Assembly: GCA_017394475.1 (NCBI GenBank) | Contig: JAFPYQ010000456.1 | Location: 1-12,501 of the forward strand | From: Oscillospiraceae bacterium | GTDB lineage: Bacteria; Bacillota; Clostridia; Oscillospirales; Ruminococcaceae | Length of the DNA stretch: 12,501 bases | Direction: 5' to 3' | Part shown: one piece after another, positions 1 through 9,379 of the stretch | Numbering within the stretch: position 1 is the first letter of the stretch | Layout of the letters: every line of letters starts with the position of its first letter | Program-made: the position numbers and the translations under genes | The notes under the pieces: model-generated | The model's input: the letters and a program-made list of their open reading frames with translations, nothing else | Told to the model about the DNA's origin: nothing | The model's database searches: none

Positions 1-1483
1 CATGCAGCGCCTTTTCGGCATAATCCGAAAGGGTGGCACCCTTCTTGACGGACTGCAGCGTGCTCTCTATCAGGGTCCTGGTCTGCGCGGCTGCCTCACC
101 GGATTTTACCGCAAGATTTCGCACCTCATCGGCTACCACCGCAAAGCCGCGCCCCGCATCACCTGCACGGGCTGCCTCAACAGCCGCATTGAGGGCGAGT
201 ATGTTGGTCTGGAAGGCGATATCGTCGATAACGCCGATGATATTCTCTATCCTGCCGGAGATATCCTCTATCTCCTGTACGGCTTCGCGCAGGTTGTGCA
301 TGTTCTCCACACCCATCGTGATGGATTCATTCACGCTGACAGTAAGATCCCTTGCCTTTTCAGCCTGCTGTGCATTGCGGCTTATATGGCTGCTCACCTC
401 GGAGACCGATGCGGTTATCTGCTCGATGACATGGCTCTCATCCGCAGCATTCCTGGAAAGCACCGCAGTACCGTCAGAAACATGGACTGAACATTCGTTG
501 ACCGATACAGCCGCCTTGTGCACCTCTCCGAAGGTGGAGGAAAGGGAGGAAAGTATCTTGTCCAGGGCATCCCTTATCTCAACGAAATCACCTGTGTAGT
601 CAGCCTGCGTCCTGACGCTGAGATCTCCCTCGGCAACGCTCGTGAGCACCCGCTTGATATCGGTGATATACTCCTTCATGGAATTTATCGTAAGGCTCAG
701 GGAGTTGAGAAGATACAGCGTCTCATCATTCCTGGTACCGCTCGGTGACGGGCTGTACAGATCTCCGCGGGCAAGCATGCCCAGTCTTTCGGATGCCTTA
801 TTTAGAGGCTTTGTTATCCTTTTCGCCACTATCCACGAAACAACCGCTGATATGAGGATGAAGACCAGTGCGAATATGGGTGTTATGAACACAGTGCGCT
901 GCAGCGGCTTCATTATCACATCATAGGGGATGAGTATTATGACCCTGAGATCATCATATCTTGCCATGGACTTCCAGCCCACAACATATTTCCGCCCTTT
1001 TACCGTGATGATATCGCTTCCGCCCTTTGCCCGTTCCATATTGGTAAGGACCACATTCAGATCGTCAAACTGGGTGTTGAGGGAATTGAGCAGTTCGCCC
1101 AGTTCCGCAAAGCCCTCATCGGCCTCAGCCAGATCCATGACATTATCGCCCTTTTTCAGCAGCTCTCCCTGACTCTCCGATACCACCATACCAAGTCTTG
1201 TGATGGCAAAGCCGTCCGCACCGTAGATATTGGTCTTCTCAAAATCCACGAATATGGTATCGAGCACCTTTGATTCGGTGATATCCGCATTATTTATAGC
1301 CGTGGAATAGCACGACGTGAAAACCGATATGTCATTCTCAACTACCTCTGACATACGGTGATACATGATCTGAACGTAGCACAGTGCCAGCACCGTTATG
1401 GCAATAGTTCCCGCAACGGTACACAACAGCACGATCCTTGCCGCGACAGTCGTCTTTCTTCCGATCTTTTCTTTCTTTTGCAT
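1..1483 (-). CDS. Methyl-accepting chemotaxis protein, C-terminus beyond window edge
   Basis: Transmembrane chemoreceptor that senses an extracellular signal and controls the CheA/CheW kinase complex. The 494 visible codons show a short basic N-terminus, a membrane helix (about residues 13-37), an extracytoplasmic sensor region of about 160 residues (38-197, possibly a single Cache-like fold, which is inference), a second membrane helix (198-220), a HAMP linker from about 221, and the cytoplasmic signalling domain. The kinase-contacting hairpin tip is canonical around residues 421-457 ([20 protein letters not shown], then [15 protein letters not shown]). The descending helix is cut by the left edge, so the stop is not seen. 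The ATG at 1483 was chosen because the membrane helix follows in the usual place. Its Shine-Dalgarno site is weak (GATGG), and an in-frame TTG lies seven codons upstream. It is divergent from the ilv genes, and no other chemotaxis gene is in view. The ligand is unknown. Confidence 0.93.
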   Translation of the reverse strand, partial: MQKKEKIGRKTTVAARIVLLCTVAGTIAITVLALCYVQIMYHRMSEVVENDISVFTSCYSTAINNADITESKVLDTIFVDFEKTNIYGADGFAITRLGMVVSESQGELLKKGDNVMDLAEADEGFAELGELLNSLNTQFDDLNVVLTNMERAKGGSDIITVKGRKYVVGWKSMARYDDLRVIILIPYDVIMKPLQRTVFITPIFALVFILISAVVSWIVAKRITKPLNKASERLGMLARGDLYSPSPSGTRNDETLYLLNSLSLTINSMKEYITDIKRVLTSVAEGDLSVRTQADYTGDFVEIRDALDKILSSLSSTFGEVHKAAVSVNECSVHVSDGTAVLSRNAADESHVIEQITASVSEVSSHISRNAQQAEKARDLTVSVNESITMGVENMHNLREAVQEIEDISGRIENIIGVIDDIAFQTNILALNAAVEAARAGDAGRGFAVVADEVRNLAVKSGEAAAQTRTLIESTLQSVKKGATLSDYAEKALH

Positions 1484-1737
1484 AATGTTACCATCATCTG
1501 TCAATAAATCATACAATCGGCATATACATCCTGTATAGAAGCACAAATAAGTATACATCTTAATTTTACCACAAAACGGGGGATAATATGTTAAATTTAT
1601 GTGAATTTTACACAATTTCCGCTTACTCCCACTCTTGCCCGCACGGGTCTTAGCGGTGTCCTGACCTAACGATCCTCAGCAGATCACCGACCACTGAACG
1701 CAAATTCCCGCGATTTACACAAAAAAACAAAAAAGAC

Positions 1738-1766
1738 TTGACTACAATGCGAATTTGTAATATAAT
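1738..1766 (+). promoter_or_regulatory. Sigma-A type promoter of the ilv operon
   Basis: The -35 box TTGACT (1738-1743) and the perfect -10 box TATAAT (1761-1766) are separated by exactly 17 bases. An A-rich tract (1721-1734) just upstream could act as an UP element. Transcription should start near 1773, giving a leader of about 60 bases before ilvB. It is the only strong promoter I see ahead of the four-gene run, so it probably drives ilvB, ilvN, the vWA gene and ilvC together. Confidence 0.8.
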
Positions 1767-1791
1767 AAATAGGTATACGATGTTGAACGCA

Positions 1792-1807
1792 CCTGTTGAA
1801 TAACAGG
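1792..1807 (+). promoter_or_regulatory. Small hairpin in the ilvB leader
   Basis: CCTGTT (1792-1797) and AACAGG (1802-1807) form a perfect 6-bp stem around a GAAT loop. It has no U-tract, so it is not a terminator. It lies about 20 bases after the predicted transcription start and overlaps the end of a possible seven-codon ORF (1780-1803, MLNAPVE). It may stabilise the transcript or take part in attenuation. Both roles are speculative. Confidence 0.35.
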
Positions 1808-1824
1808 ACATAATATAGATCAGT

Positions 1825-1830
1825 AGGTGA
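1825..1830 (+). promoter_or_regulatory. Ribosome binding site deciding the ilvB start
   Basis: AGGTGA lies five bases before the ATG at 1836. The alternative in-frame GTG at 1827 overlaps this site and has no Shine-Dalgarno sequence of its own, so ATG 1836 is preferred. Confidence 0.7.
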
Positions 1831-1835
1831 AAAAG

Positions 1836-3452
1836 ATGATCCGTGCAGCTGCGGCTATGGTAAAATGTCTTGAAGCAGAGGGTATAAATTGCGTGTTCGG
1901 GTATCCCGGCGCAGCTATATGCCCTTTTTATGATGAGCTCTATTCTTCGGATATACACCATGTGCTCGTCCGTCATGAGGCAAACGCAGGCCATGCTGCA
2001 AGCGGCTATGCAAGGATGACCAACCGCCCTGCGGTGTGTATAGCCACATCCGGTCCGGGCGCTACCAATCTGCTGACCGCCATCGCCACTGCCTATGCCG
2101 ACAGCATACCCCTCATCTGCATAACGGGACAGGTATCCACAGATCAGATAGGCTGCGATGTTTTCCAGGAAGTTGATATAACAGGCGCTGCAGAGCCCTT
2201 CGTAAAATACAGCTACCTGGTGAAGGATGCAAACGACATCCCCCGCATATTCAAGGAAGCCTTCTATCTTGCAGGCACAGGGCGCAAGGGTCCCGTGCTC
2301 ATAGATGTTCCGCAGGATGTGCAGAACGTGCAGATAGATTTTGAATACCCATACGATATAAAGATGCGCACCTACAAGCCCACCTACAAGGGCAATCCGC
2401 TGCAGATACAGCGTATATGCGATGCGGTGAACAAGGCTCAGAGGCCTCTGCTGTGCGTAGGCGGCGGCATATTCCTTTCGGGTGCCGAGCGCGAGGTGGC
2501 AGAATTTGCCAAGAAGGCATGCATCCCCGCCGTATCCACTATGATGGGACTTTCCATCTTCCCCACAGATCACCCCATGTATGTGGGCATGATCGGCATG
2601 CACGGTCTCAGGTCCGCCAATACCGCCATGAACTCCTGCGATACTATCATCATGATAGGTGCAAGAGTGGGTGACAGGGCAGTGCGTTCACCCTCATTCC
2701 TTGCCGAGGGCAAGACCGTCATACACATAGATGTGGACCCTGCCGAGATCGGCAAGAACATACCCGTGGACATACCGCTGGTAGGCGACTGCAAGGTGAT
2801 ACTCTCCGAGCTCTGCGAGATGGAGTATGACAACGACCATTCCGACTGGATAGAGCAGGTATTTGACATAAAGAACGCTGTCCCCGAGAATGAGGAGACA
2901 GAAGGATATATAAACCCCAAGGTGTTCATAAGGAAGCTGTCCGACAGGCTGCCCGATGATACGGTATGCGTTGCGGATGTAGGCTCCAATCAGATATGGA
3001 CTTGCAATCACTACGGATTCCGCAAGGGGGCTCGTTTCCTCACCACAGGCGGCATGGGTACTATGGGCTATTCCCTCCCCTGCGGCATCGGCGCCAAAAT
3101 GGCAGCTCCCGAAAGAGAGGTCGTGGTGATATGCGGCGACGGCTCCTTCCAGATGCAGCTCATGGAGCTTGCAACCATCATCCAGGAGAATATCTCCGTC
3201 AAGATAATCGTGATGAAGAACAAGCGCTTAGGTATGGTGCGTGAGCTCCAGACAAAGTGCTACGATGACAGGCTCATCGCCACGGATATCGGCAATTATC
3301 CCGATTTCGTCGCCCTTGCCAACTCCTACGGCATCGAGGCAGACAGGGTCAGCACTATGGCAGAGGCAGAGGAGAAGATAGAAAAGCTCGCCTCATCAAA
3401 AAAGGCATATCTGCTCGAATGCAACGTATACAAGCTTGAATCAACTTTATGA
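1836..3452 (+). CDS. ilvB: Acetolactate synthase, large (catalytic) subunit
   Basis: Thiamine-diphosphate enzyme that joins two pyruvates to acetolactate, or pyruvate and 2-oxobutyrate to acetohydroxybutyrate. This is the first common step of valine, leucine and isoleucine synthesis. The product is 538 residues, slightly shorter than the usual 550-580. The N-terminal pyrimidine-binding domain has GYPGAA and RHEANAGHAASGYAR, whose Glu (about residue 48) activates the cofactor, followed by SGPGATNLLTAIATAY and the substrate-site segment DVFQEVDITG. A central FAD-type domain follows (GGGIFLSG, GMIGMHG, GARVGDR). The C-terminal domain has the metal/diphosphate motif GDGSF (434-438), with Asp435 and Asn462 at the expected 27-residue spacing. 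The stretch after it reads GMVRELQ where many homologues have GMVRQWQ. It heads the ilv operon, 51 bases before ilvN. Identification is secure; a catabolic synthase is unlikely given the ilvN and ilvC neighbours. Confidence 0.97.
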   Translation: MIRAAAAMVKCLEAEGINCVFGYPGAAICPFYDELYSSDIHHVLVRHEANAGHAASGYARMTNRPAVCIATSGPGATNLLTAIATAYADSIPLICITGQVSTDQIGCDVFQEVDITGAAEPFVKYSYLVKDANDIPRIFKEAFYLAGTGRKGPVLIDVPQDVQNVQIDFEYPYDIKMRTYKPTYKGNPLQIQRICDAVNKAQRPLLCVGGGIFLSGAEREVAEFAKKACIPAVSTMMGLSIFPTDHPMYVGMIGMHGLRSANTAMNSCDTIIMIGARVGDRAVRSPSFLAEGKTVIHIDVDPAEIGKNIPVDIPLVGDCKVILSELCEMEYDNDHSDWIEQVFDIKNAVPENEETEGYINPKVFIRKLSDRLPDDTVCVADVGSNQIWTCNHYGFRKGARFLTTGGMGTMGYSLPCGIGAKMAAPEREVVVICGDGSFQMQLMELATIIQENISVKIIVMKNKRLGMVRELQTKCYDDRLIATDIGNYPDFVALANSYGIEADRVSTMAEAEEKIEKLASSKKAYLLECNVYKLESTL

Positions 3453-3490
3453 TCCTATGTGCTCCGTACAGCACCGGCGCAGAGAGCAAC

Positions 3491-3498
3491 AGGAGAGG
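3491..3498 (+). promoter_or_regulatory. Ribosome binding site deciding the ilvN start
   Basis: AGGAGAGG sits five bases before the ATG at 3504. A longer in-frame reading back to 3459 would add 15 residues unlike the family and has no ribosome binding site, so 3504 is preferred. Confidence 0.8.
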
Positions 3499-3503
3499 AA
3501 ATT

Positions 3504-3992
3504 ATGAAACATACAGTATCAGTTCTCGTCGAAAACCGTGCAGGTGTGCTGGCGCGCATAGCAGGGCTTTTCGCAAGGCGAGGATTCAATATAGACTCCC
3601 TTGCTGTGGGGGAGACCAATGATCCCACCATATCAAGGATAACCATAGTTGCGGACGGCGACGACCACACCGCACAGCAGCTTGAAAAGCAGCTCAACAA
3701 GCTGGTGGACACCATAAAGGTGCGCACTCTCTCCCCGGATGAACTGCTGGCAAGAGAGCTCCAGCTCATAAAGCTCAACGCCACCCCCGCACAGCGCAGC
3801 GAGATACTCACGATCTGTGAAGTGATGGGCGGCAAGATAGTGGATATGACACCCACATCCATCACCATAGAGATATCGGACTCCCCCGAGCATCTGCAGC
3901 GTTTCAGGGCGCTCATCGAGGGGTACGGCATCAAGGAGATAGTCCGCACGGGCACCATCGCCATCCAGAAGGGCGTTGTGACCATCAGATAA
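3504..3992 (+). CDS. ilvN: Acetolactate synthase, small regulatory subunit
   Basis: Regulatory partner of IlvB. It raises catalytic activity and confers feedback inhibition by branched-chain amino acids, classically valine. The 162 residues match the usual length of the short bacterial form. Residues 1 to about 75 are an ACT domain, with the family hallmark VLVENRAGVLARIAGLFARR followed by GFNIDSLAVG. The C-terminal domain (about 83-158) carries the typical stretch around ELQLIKLNA and ends in TGTIAIQKG. It lies in the same run as ilvB, 51 bases downstream, and a vWA protein gene starts 38 bases after its stop. The gene is also widely called ilvH. The sequence does not tell me which amino acid is the effector. 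Confidence 0.96.
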   Translation: MKHTVSVLVENRAGVLARIAGLFARRGFNIDSLAVGETNDPTISRITIVADGDDHTAQQLEKQLNKLVDTIKVRTLSPDELLARELQLIKLNATPAQRSEILTICEVMGGKIVDMTPTSITIEISDSPEHLQRFRALIEGYGIKEIVRTGTIAIQKGVVTIR

Positions 3993-4030
3993 ACTGCCAC
4001 GGAGCAGTCACCGCATGTACAGGAGGGAAT

Positions 4031-5943
<1,913 letters not shown>

Positions 5944-5961
5944 GGAAACGCTGAATAAATA

Positions 5962-5996
5962 TGTCTTCCCCGCCTTATGCGGGGAAGACAGTTTTT
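5962..5996 (+). terminator. Rho-independent terminator after ilvC
   Basis: A perfect 12-bp GC-rich stem (TGTCTTCCCCGC at 5962-5973 with GCGGGGAAGACA at 5979-5990) closes a five-base loop and is followed by GTTTTT. It starts 18 bases after the ilvC stop and should end the ilv transcript. Confidence 0.92.
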
Positions 5997-6082
5997 CAGC
6001 CCTTCCTGAACTATCTCACGTTTTCAAAGATAAGGGTATACGCGTTCAAACTCCTTCGATATGCCAAGAAAGGAAACACTGT

Positions 6083-7087
6083 ATGAAGATATCCAAGATG
6101 AGTGCAGCACTGCTGTCGGGTATGATAGCCTTTTCCTGCACAGGCGGAACAGCCTTTGCCGAAGTGGAGCCCTCGATCATCTCTGTCACTTCCGGTATAT
6201 TCACATTCTCAAAGCTCCCCGCTCCCAAAGATCTGAAAGTGATTGATATCGCCGAAACATCCGTCACCCTGAAATGGAACAAGGTAAAAGGTGCCAAGAG
6301 CTACAAAGTCTATATCTACAACACGGAAAAGAAGAAATACACTGTATATACGACCGTAGAGGATACTTCCTGCAAGGTCGAAAAGCTTAAGTCGAACAAG
6401 ACCTATACCTTTGCCGTTGCTGCAGTGACCGAAAAGGGCGGAAAGACCGTGAGCGGCGAAAGATCAAAGGGTGTTAAGTCTAAAACCGCCAAGAAAAAGC
6501 CGGTAAAAAAATTTGTTCTGAAAAAATATGCCCTGAAAGAGCCTACCGTCAAAATAGTGGCTTGCAAGGAAGTATTCCCCAAGGACGGAGCAACAGCTAA
6601 ATTATTCAAGGATATCTACGGCGGTAACATAAGATGGTACCCCACTGTCTGGGATTTCCGCTATGCCGACCTTGCTACCTTTGTTTACGGCGGTGAAGGG
6701 ATAGATCTTTGCCCCTATGACGCCGAGCTGTTCAAAAAGGGAATGGAGAGCAGCTATTTTGAGCCTATCGACAGCTATGTCGATCTGAAAAGCGATATGT
6801 GGCAATCTGTCAGCACAGGCGTTGAAGCGGGCAAAGCCAACGAAAAGCATTATCTGCTGGCTACGGATGCACCCTCAAAGAAGGACATAAGCGGATTTAT
6901 GCTGGTAAAGGGGACTGCAACCCCTGAAGGAGCAGCCCGCCTTGCGGAGTGTGAACTGTACATCACAGCCAGCGGCAGCTCCAAAACTTCAATGAGCACC
7001 GGGAAAAAGCAGAGCGGCGTATTTACCGAGATCTATGAAAGGCTCACTGATGACCTTGCGATAGACGAACTCAGGCAGAGCCGCTGA
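6083..7087 (+). CDS. Secreted FN3-domain protein with shortened solute-binding-like region
   Basis: A 334-residue exported protein. Residues 1-26 look like a signal peptide (basic start, hydrophobic core, likely cleavage after AFA). Cys19 lies near a lipobox-like spot but the motif is poor. A fibronectin type III domain follows at about 45-135 (LPAPKDLKV, SVTLKWNKVKGAKSYKVYIY, YTFAVAAVTEKG), then a Lys-rich linker (136-152). Residues about 155-262 resemble the N-terminal lobe of family 1 extracellular solute-binding proteins of ruminococci (IRWYPTVWDFRYADLATFV, GEGIDLCPYDAELFKKG, KHYLLATDA). Residues 267-292 (SGFMLVKGTATPEGAARLAE) resemble a segment normally far downstream in the C-terminal lobe. 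The middle of the fold seems absent, so transport binding is doubtful. The ATG has an AGGA site eight bases upstream. No promoter or transporter genes were recognised nearby. The FN3 call is firm; the binding-protein relationship is from memory. Confidence 0.8.
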   Translation: MKISKMSAALLSGMIAFSCTGGTAFAEVEPSIISVTSGIFTFSKLPAPKDLKVIDIAETSVTLKWNKVKGAKSYKVYIYNTEKKKYTVYTTVEDTSCKVEKLKSNKTYTFAVAAVTEKGGKTVSGERSKGVKSKTAKKKPVKKFVLKKYALKEPTVKIVACKEVFPKDGATAKLFKDIYGGNIRWYPTVWDFRYADLATFVYGGEGIDLCPYDAELFKKGMESSYFEPIDSYVDLKSDMWQSVSTGVEAGKANEKHYLLATDAPSKKDISGFMLVKGTATPEGAARLAECELYITASGSSKTSMSTGKKQSGVFTEIYERLTDDLAIDELRQSR

Positions 7088-7165
7088 CACCCCGATGATA
7101 TGCACTTCAAACCACTTGCCGATAAAGTAAGATACTTTAAGGAAAACGAGAAAGGAGTGGCAACT

Positions 7166-7339
7166 ATGTGTAAAGTTATAGAAGATATGCGCAAGGAAGC
7201 TATAGAGTACGACAGAGTAGAGATCGCAAAAGATATGATAAAAGACGGTATGCTGTCACTCGAACAGATAGCGCATTATTCAAGACTCGCTCTTGAAAAG
7301 GTGAAGGAACTTGCCGAAAGCAAGCCTGTTGAAGCATGA
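7166..7339 (+). CDS. Small protein resembling the tail of Rpn-family nuclease/transposases
   Basis: 57 residues from an ATG with AAAGGAG eight bases upstream. The frame is open back to the TGA at 7085, with another ATG at 7100 that lacks a ribosome binding site. The sequence is charged and helical (MCKVIEDMRKEAIEYDRVEI, then KDGMLSLEQIAHYSRLALEKVKELAE). It recalls the C-terminal extension of Rpn/PD-(D/E)XK nuclease family transposases, where a similar segment follows the nuclease domain. The preceding residues (MHFKPLADKVRYFKENEKGV from 7100) continue that resemblance upstream of the chosen start, and the nuclease domain itself is missing. It may therefore be a decayed remnant whose apparent ribosome site is simply the codons for Glu-Lys-Gly-Val. 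It could instead be a free-standing small protein. A good terminator directly follows. The family link is from memory. Confidence 0.5.
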   Translation: MCKVIEDMRKEAIEYDRVEIAKDMIKDGMLSLEQIAHYSRLALEKVKELAESKPVEA

Positions 7340-7345
7340 CACCAG

Positions 7346-7376
7346 AAAAGGACAGCCTCTGCTGTCCTTTTTGTTT
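7346..7376 (+). terminator. Rho-independent terminator before mnmG
   Basis: AAAAGGACAGC (7346-7356) pairs perfectly with GCTGTCCTTTT (7361-7371) around a CTCT loop. The stem runs into a T-rich tract (TTTTTGTTT), seven bases after the small gene's stop. The A-tract on the left could also allow weak termination on the other strand, but no minus-strand gene reads into it. Confidence 0.88.
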
Positions 7377-7392
7377 ATTTACAGGTGTATAC

Positions 7393-7421
7393 TTGATTTT
7401 TCCCGTGTTTTGCTGTATAAT
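7393..7421 (+). promoter_or_regulatory. Sigma-A type promoter of mnmG
   Basis: TTGATT (7393-7398) and TATAAT (7416-7421) are 17 bases apart, just after a terminator. Transcription should start near 7428. An inverted repeat GTGGTC/GACCAC (7431-7436 and 7445-7450) falls at the very 5' end of the transcript, where it could form a protective hairpin or serve as an operator. Confidence 0.78.
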
Positions 7422-7480
7422 TAACTGATAGTGGTCGATATGCTGACCACCGAAAAATCCTAAAAACAGGAACATAAAAC

Positions 7481-9349
7481 ATGGAAAATTTTGATGTATG
7501 TGTCATAGGCGCGGGGCACGCAGGAGTCGAGGCAGCCCTGGCAGCAGCAAGACTGGGGGCTAAGACCGCCCTTTTCACCATAACCCTTGACGGTATCGCA
7601 AACATGCCCTGCAACCCGTCCATCGGCGGGACTGCAAAGGGCCACCTTGTGCGTGAGATAGATGCACTGGGGGGCGAGATGGGCAAGGCGGCGGATGCCT
7701 GTTATATACAGAGCCGTATGCTCAACCGCGGGAAAGGCCCTGCGGTACATTCCCTGCGCGTTCAGGCAGACAGGATAAAGTACCACTGCCACATGAAGCA
7801 GGTGTGCGAATCACAGGAAGGGTTGTACATAAAGCAGGCGGAGATCGTTAAGATCCTAACCGAAAACGGCGCTGTCACAGGTGTTGTGACAAAGCTCGGC
7901 ACCGTGTACGGTGCTAAGAAGGTGATAATCGCCACAGGGACATATCTTGGCGGCGTTATCCATGTGGGGGAGATCTCCTATCACAGCGGCCCGGATGCCA
8001 CTCTCCCCGCTGATGCCCTCACCGACAGCCTGAAGGAGCTGGGGCTCTCCATGCGCAGGTTCAAGACAGGCACCCCTTCAAGAGTGCACCGCAGGAGCAT
8101 AGATTTTGACCTTCTTGAACGGCAGGACGGCGATGAGGACATACAGCCCTTCTCCTTTGAGACCGACCGCAGCACCATGCGCAATCTGGTTTCCTGCTAC
8201 ATCGCCTATACCAATGACGACACACACCGCGTCATACGCGAGAATATAGACCGCTCCCCCATCTATTCCGGAAGGATACACGCCATAGGGCCGCGCTACT
8301 GCCCATCCATAGAGGATAAGATAATGCGCTTCCCAGACAAGCCCCGCCATCAGCTTTTCATCGAGCCTATGGGTCTTGATACCGATGAATACTACCTGCA
8401 GGGCATGTCATCCTCCCTCCCAGAGGAGGTGCAGCTGGCGTTTTTGCACACCATAAAGGGTCTCGAACACGTTGAGATAATGCGAAACGCATACGCCATA
8501 GAATATGACTGCGTAGACCCCACAGAGCTATATCACACATTAGAGAGCAAGAAGGTGAAGGGGCTGTACGGTGCAGGACAGTTCAACGGCACATCGGGCT
8601 ATGAGGAGGCAGCCGCACAGGGGCTCATCGCAGGCATAAACGCCGCACTTTCCGTCATGGGGCGGGAACAGATAAGCCTTCCCCGCTCATCCTCATACAT
8701 AGGCACACTGATAGACGACCTTGTGATAAAGGGCTGCTCTGACCCATACCGCATGATGACCAGCCGCAGCGAATACAGGCTCATCCTCAGGCAGGACAAT
8801 GCCGATGAACGCCTCACTCCCTTAGGCCATGAGATAGGGCTCATCAGCGATGAACGCTACAAGAGCTATCTTGAAAAGCAGGAACAGATAAACGCGGAGA
8901 TAAAGCGCCTGAGATCCACATCCATCGCCCCCTCCCCGGAGCTTGACAAAATGCTCACGGAAAAGGGCAGTGCTCCTCTTGCCCAGTCGGTGAAAATGGC
9001 GGAGCTCATCAAGCGCCCCCAGCTTTGCTATGATGATCTCATCCCCTTTGACAGCACCGCCCCCCACCTGCCCTATGAGATAAAGGAACAGGCAGAACTG
9101 AAAATAGAATATGAGGGATACATCACCCGTCAGCTTGAGGAAGTGGAGCGGGCGCAGAAGCTCGAACACAGGAAGATACCCGATGATATTGATTACAGCA
9201 CCCTTACCGGACTGTCACTGGAGGCTGTGGAAAAGCTGGCAAAAATACGCCCCTCCAACTTAGGCGAGGCATCCCGCATTTCGGGCATATCCCCTGCGGA
9301 TGTACAGGTGCTCTCCATACTAATAGAAAAGATGAAGGCAGCACAATGA
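7481..9349 (+). CDS. mnmG: tRNA uridine-5-carboxymethylaminomethyl modification enzyme MnmG (GidA)
   Basis: FAD protein that, with MnmE, installs the carboxymethylaminomethyl (or aminomethyl) group on wobble uridine 34 of several tRNAs in the cytoplasm. The 622 residues are the normal full length. The N-terminal dinucleotide-binding motif is [20 protein letters not shown] (residues 8-27). The signature [20 protein letters not shown] follows (from residue 42), then [13 protein letters not shown]. The second conserved cysteine is in [37 protein letters not shown] and [13 protein letters not shown] are also typical. The C-terminal helical region ends with the usual [18 protein letters not shown] and [15 protein letters not shown]. 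An AGGA site precedes the ATG by nine bases. It has its own promoter. Partners often nearby (mnmE, rsmG, jag) are not in this window; instead a Nudix gene starts 30 bases downstream. Confidence 0.98.
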   Translation: MENFDVCVIGAGHAGVEAALAAARLGAKTALFTITLDGIANMPCNPSIGGTAKGHLVREIDALGGEMGKAADACYIQSRMLNRGKGPAVHSLRVQADRIKYHCHMKQVCESQEGLYIKQAEIVKILTENGAVTGVVTKLGTVYGAKKVIIATGTYLGGVIHVGEISYHSGPDATLPADALTDSLKELGLSMRRFKTGTPSRVHRRSIDFDLLERQDGDEDIQPFSFETDRSTMRNLVSCYIAYTNDDTHRVIRENIDRSPIYSGRIHAIGPRYCPSIEDKIMRFPDKPRHQLFIEPMGLDTDEYYLQGMSSSLPEEVQLAFLHTIKGLEHVEIMRNAYAIEYDCVDPTELYHTLESKKVKGLYGAGQFNGTSGYEEAAAQGLIAGINAALSVMGREQISLPRSSSYIGTLIDDLVIKGCSDPYRMMTSRSEYRLILRQDNADERLTPLGHEIGLISDERYKSYLEKQEQINAEIKRLRSTSIAPSPELDKMLTEKGSAPLAQSVKMAELIKRPQLCYDDLIPFDSTAPHLPYEIKEQAELKIEYEGYITRQLEEVERAQKLEHRKIPDDIDYSTLTGLSLEAVEKLAKIRPSNLGEASRISGISPADVQVLSILIEKMKAAQ

Positions 9350-9379
9350 TCTGTGCAGCCTTTTACGAAAGGAAAGACC

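Larger units (their letters stand above)
1484..1835. other. Divergent intergenic spacer between chemoreceptor and ilv genes
   Basis: This 352-base stretch holds no convincing gene. Its ilv-proximal end contains the ilvB promoter, a short leader with one small hairpin, and the ribosome binding site. The AT-rich half nearer the chemoreceptor has an imperfect palindrome TGTGAATTTTACACA at 1600-1614. On the minus strand it also has GCCGATTG (1521-1514), which resembles a sigma-28 -10 box but lacks a matching -35 TAAA. Roughly 1621-1700 is more GC-rich and shows nothing I can interpret. The leader downstream of the promoter is only about 60 bases, too short for a T-box riboswitch. Confidence 0.6.

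Noticed and set aside
2..599. Overlapping plus-strand open frames opposite the chemoreceptor gene
   Set aside because: The minus strand encodes an unmistakable chemoreceptor signalling domain; the plus-strand frames are its shadows.
1600..1614. Possible Rex (NADH-sensing) operator
   Set aside because: Half-sites TGTGAA and TACACA are three bases apart rather than the expected four, and one half is mismatched.
1604..1618. Possible CodY box (AATTTTACACAATTT)
   Set aside because: Only about 10 of 15 positions match the consensus, and it lies about 120 bases upstream of the ilvB -35 box.
1773..1835. T-box riboswitch upstream of ilvB
   Set aside because: The space between the promoter and start codon is about 60 bases, far too short, and no T-box sequence is seen.
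1650..2603. Minus-strand open frame of 317 codons opposite ilvB and its promoter
   Set aside because: It covers the strong ilvB promoter and coding region, is Cys/His/Tyr-rich, and resembles nothing known; it is a shadow frame.
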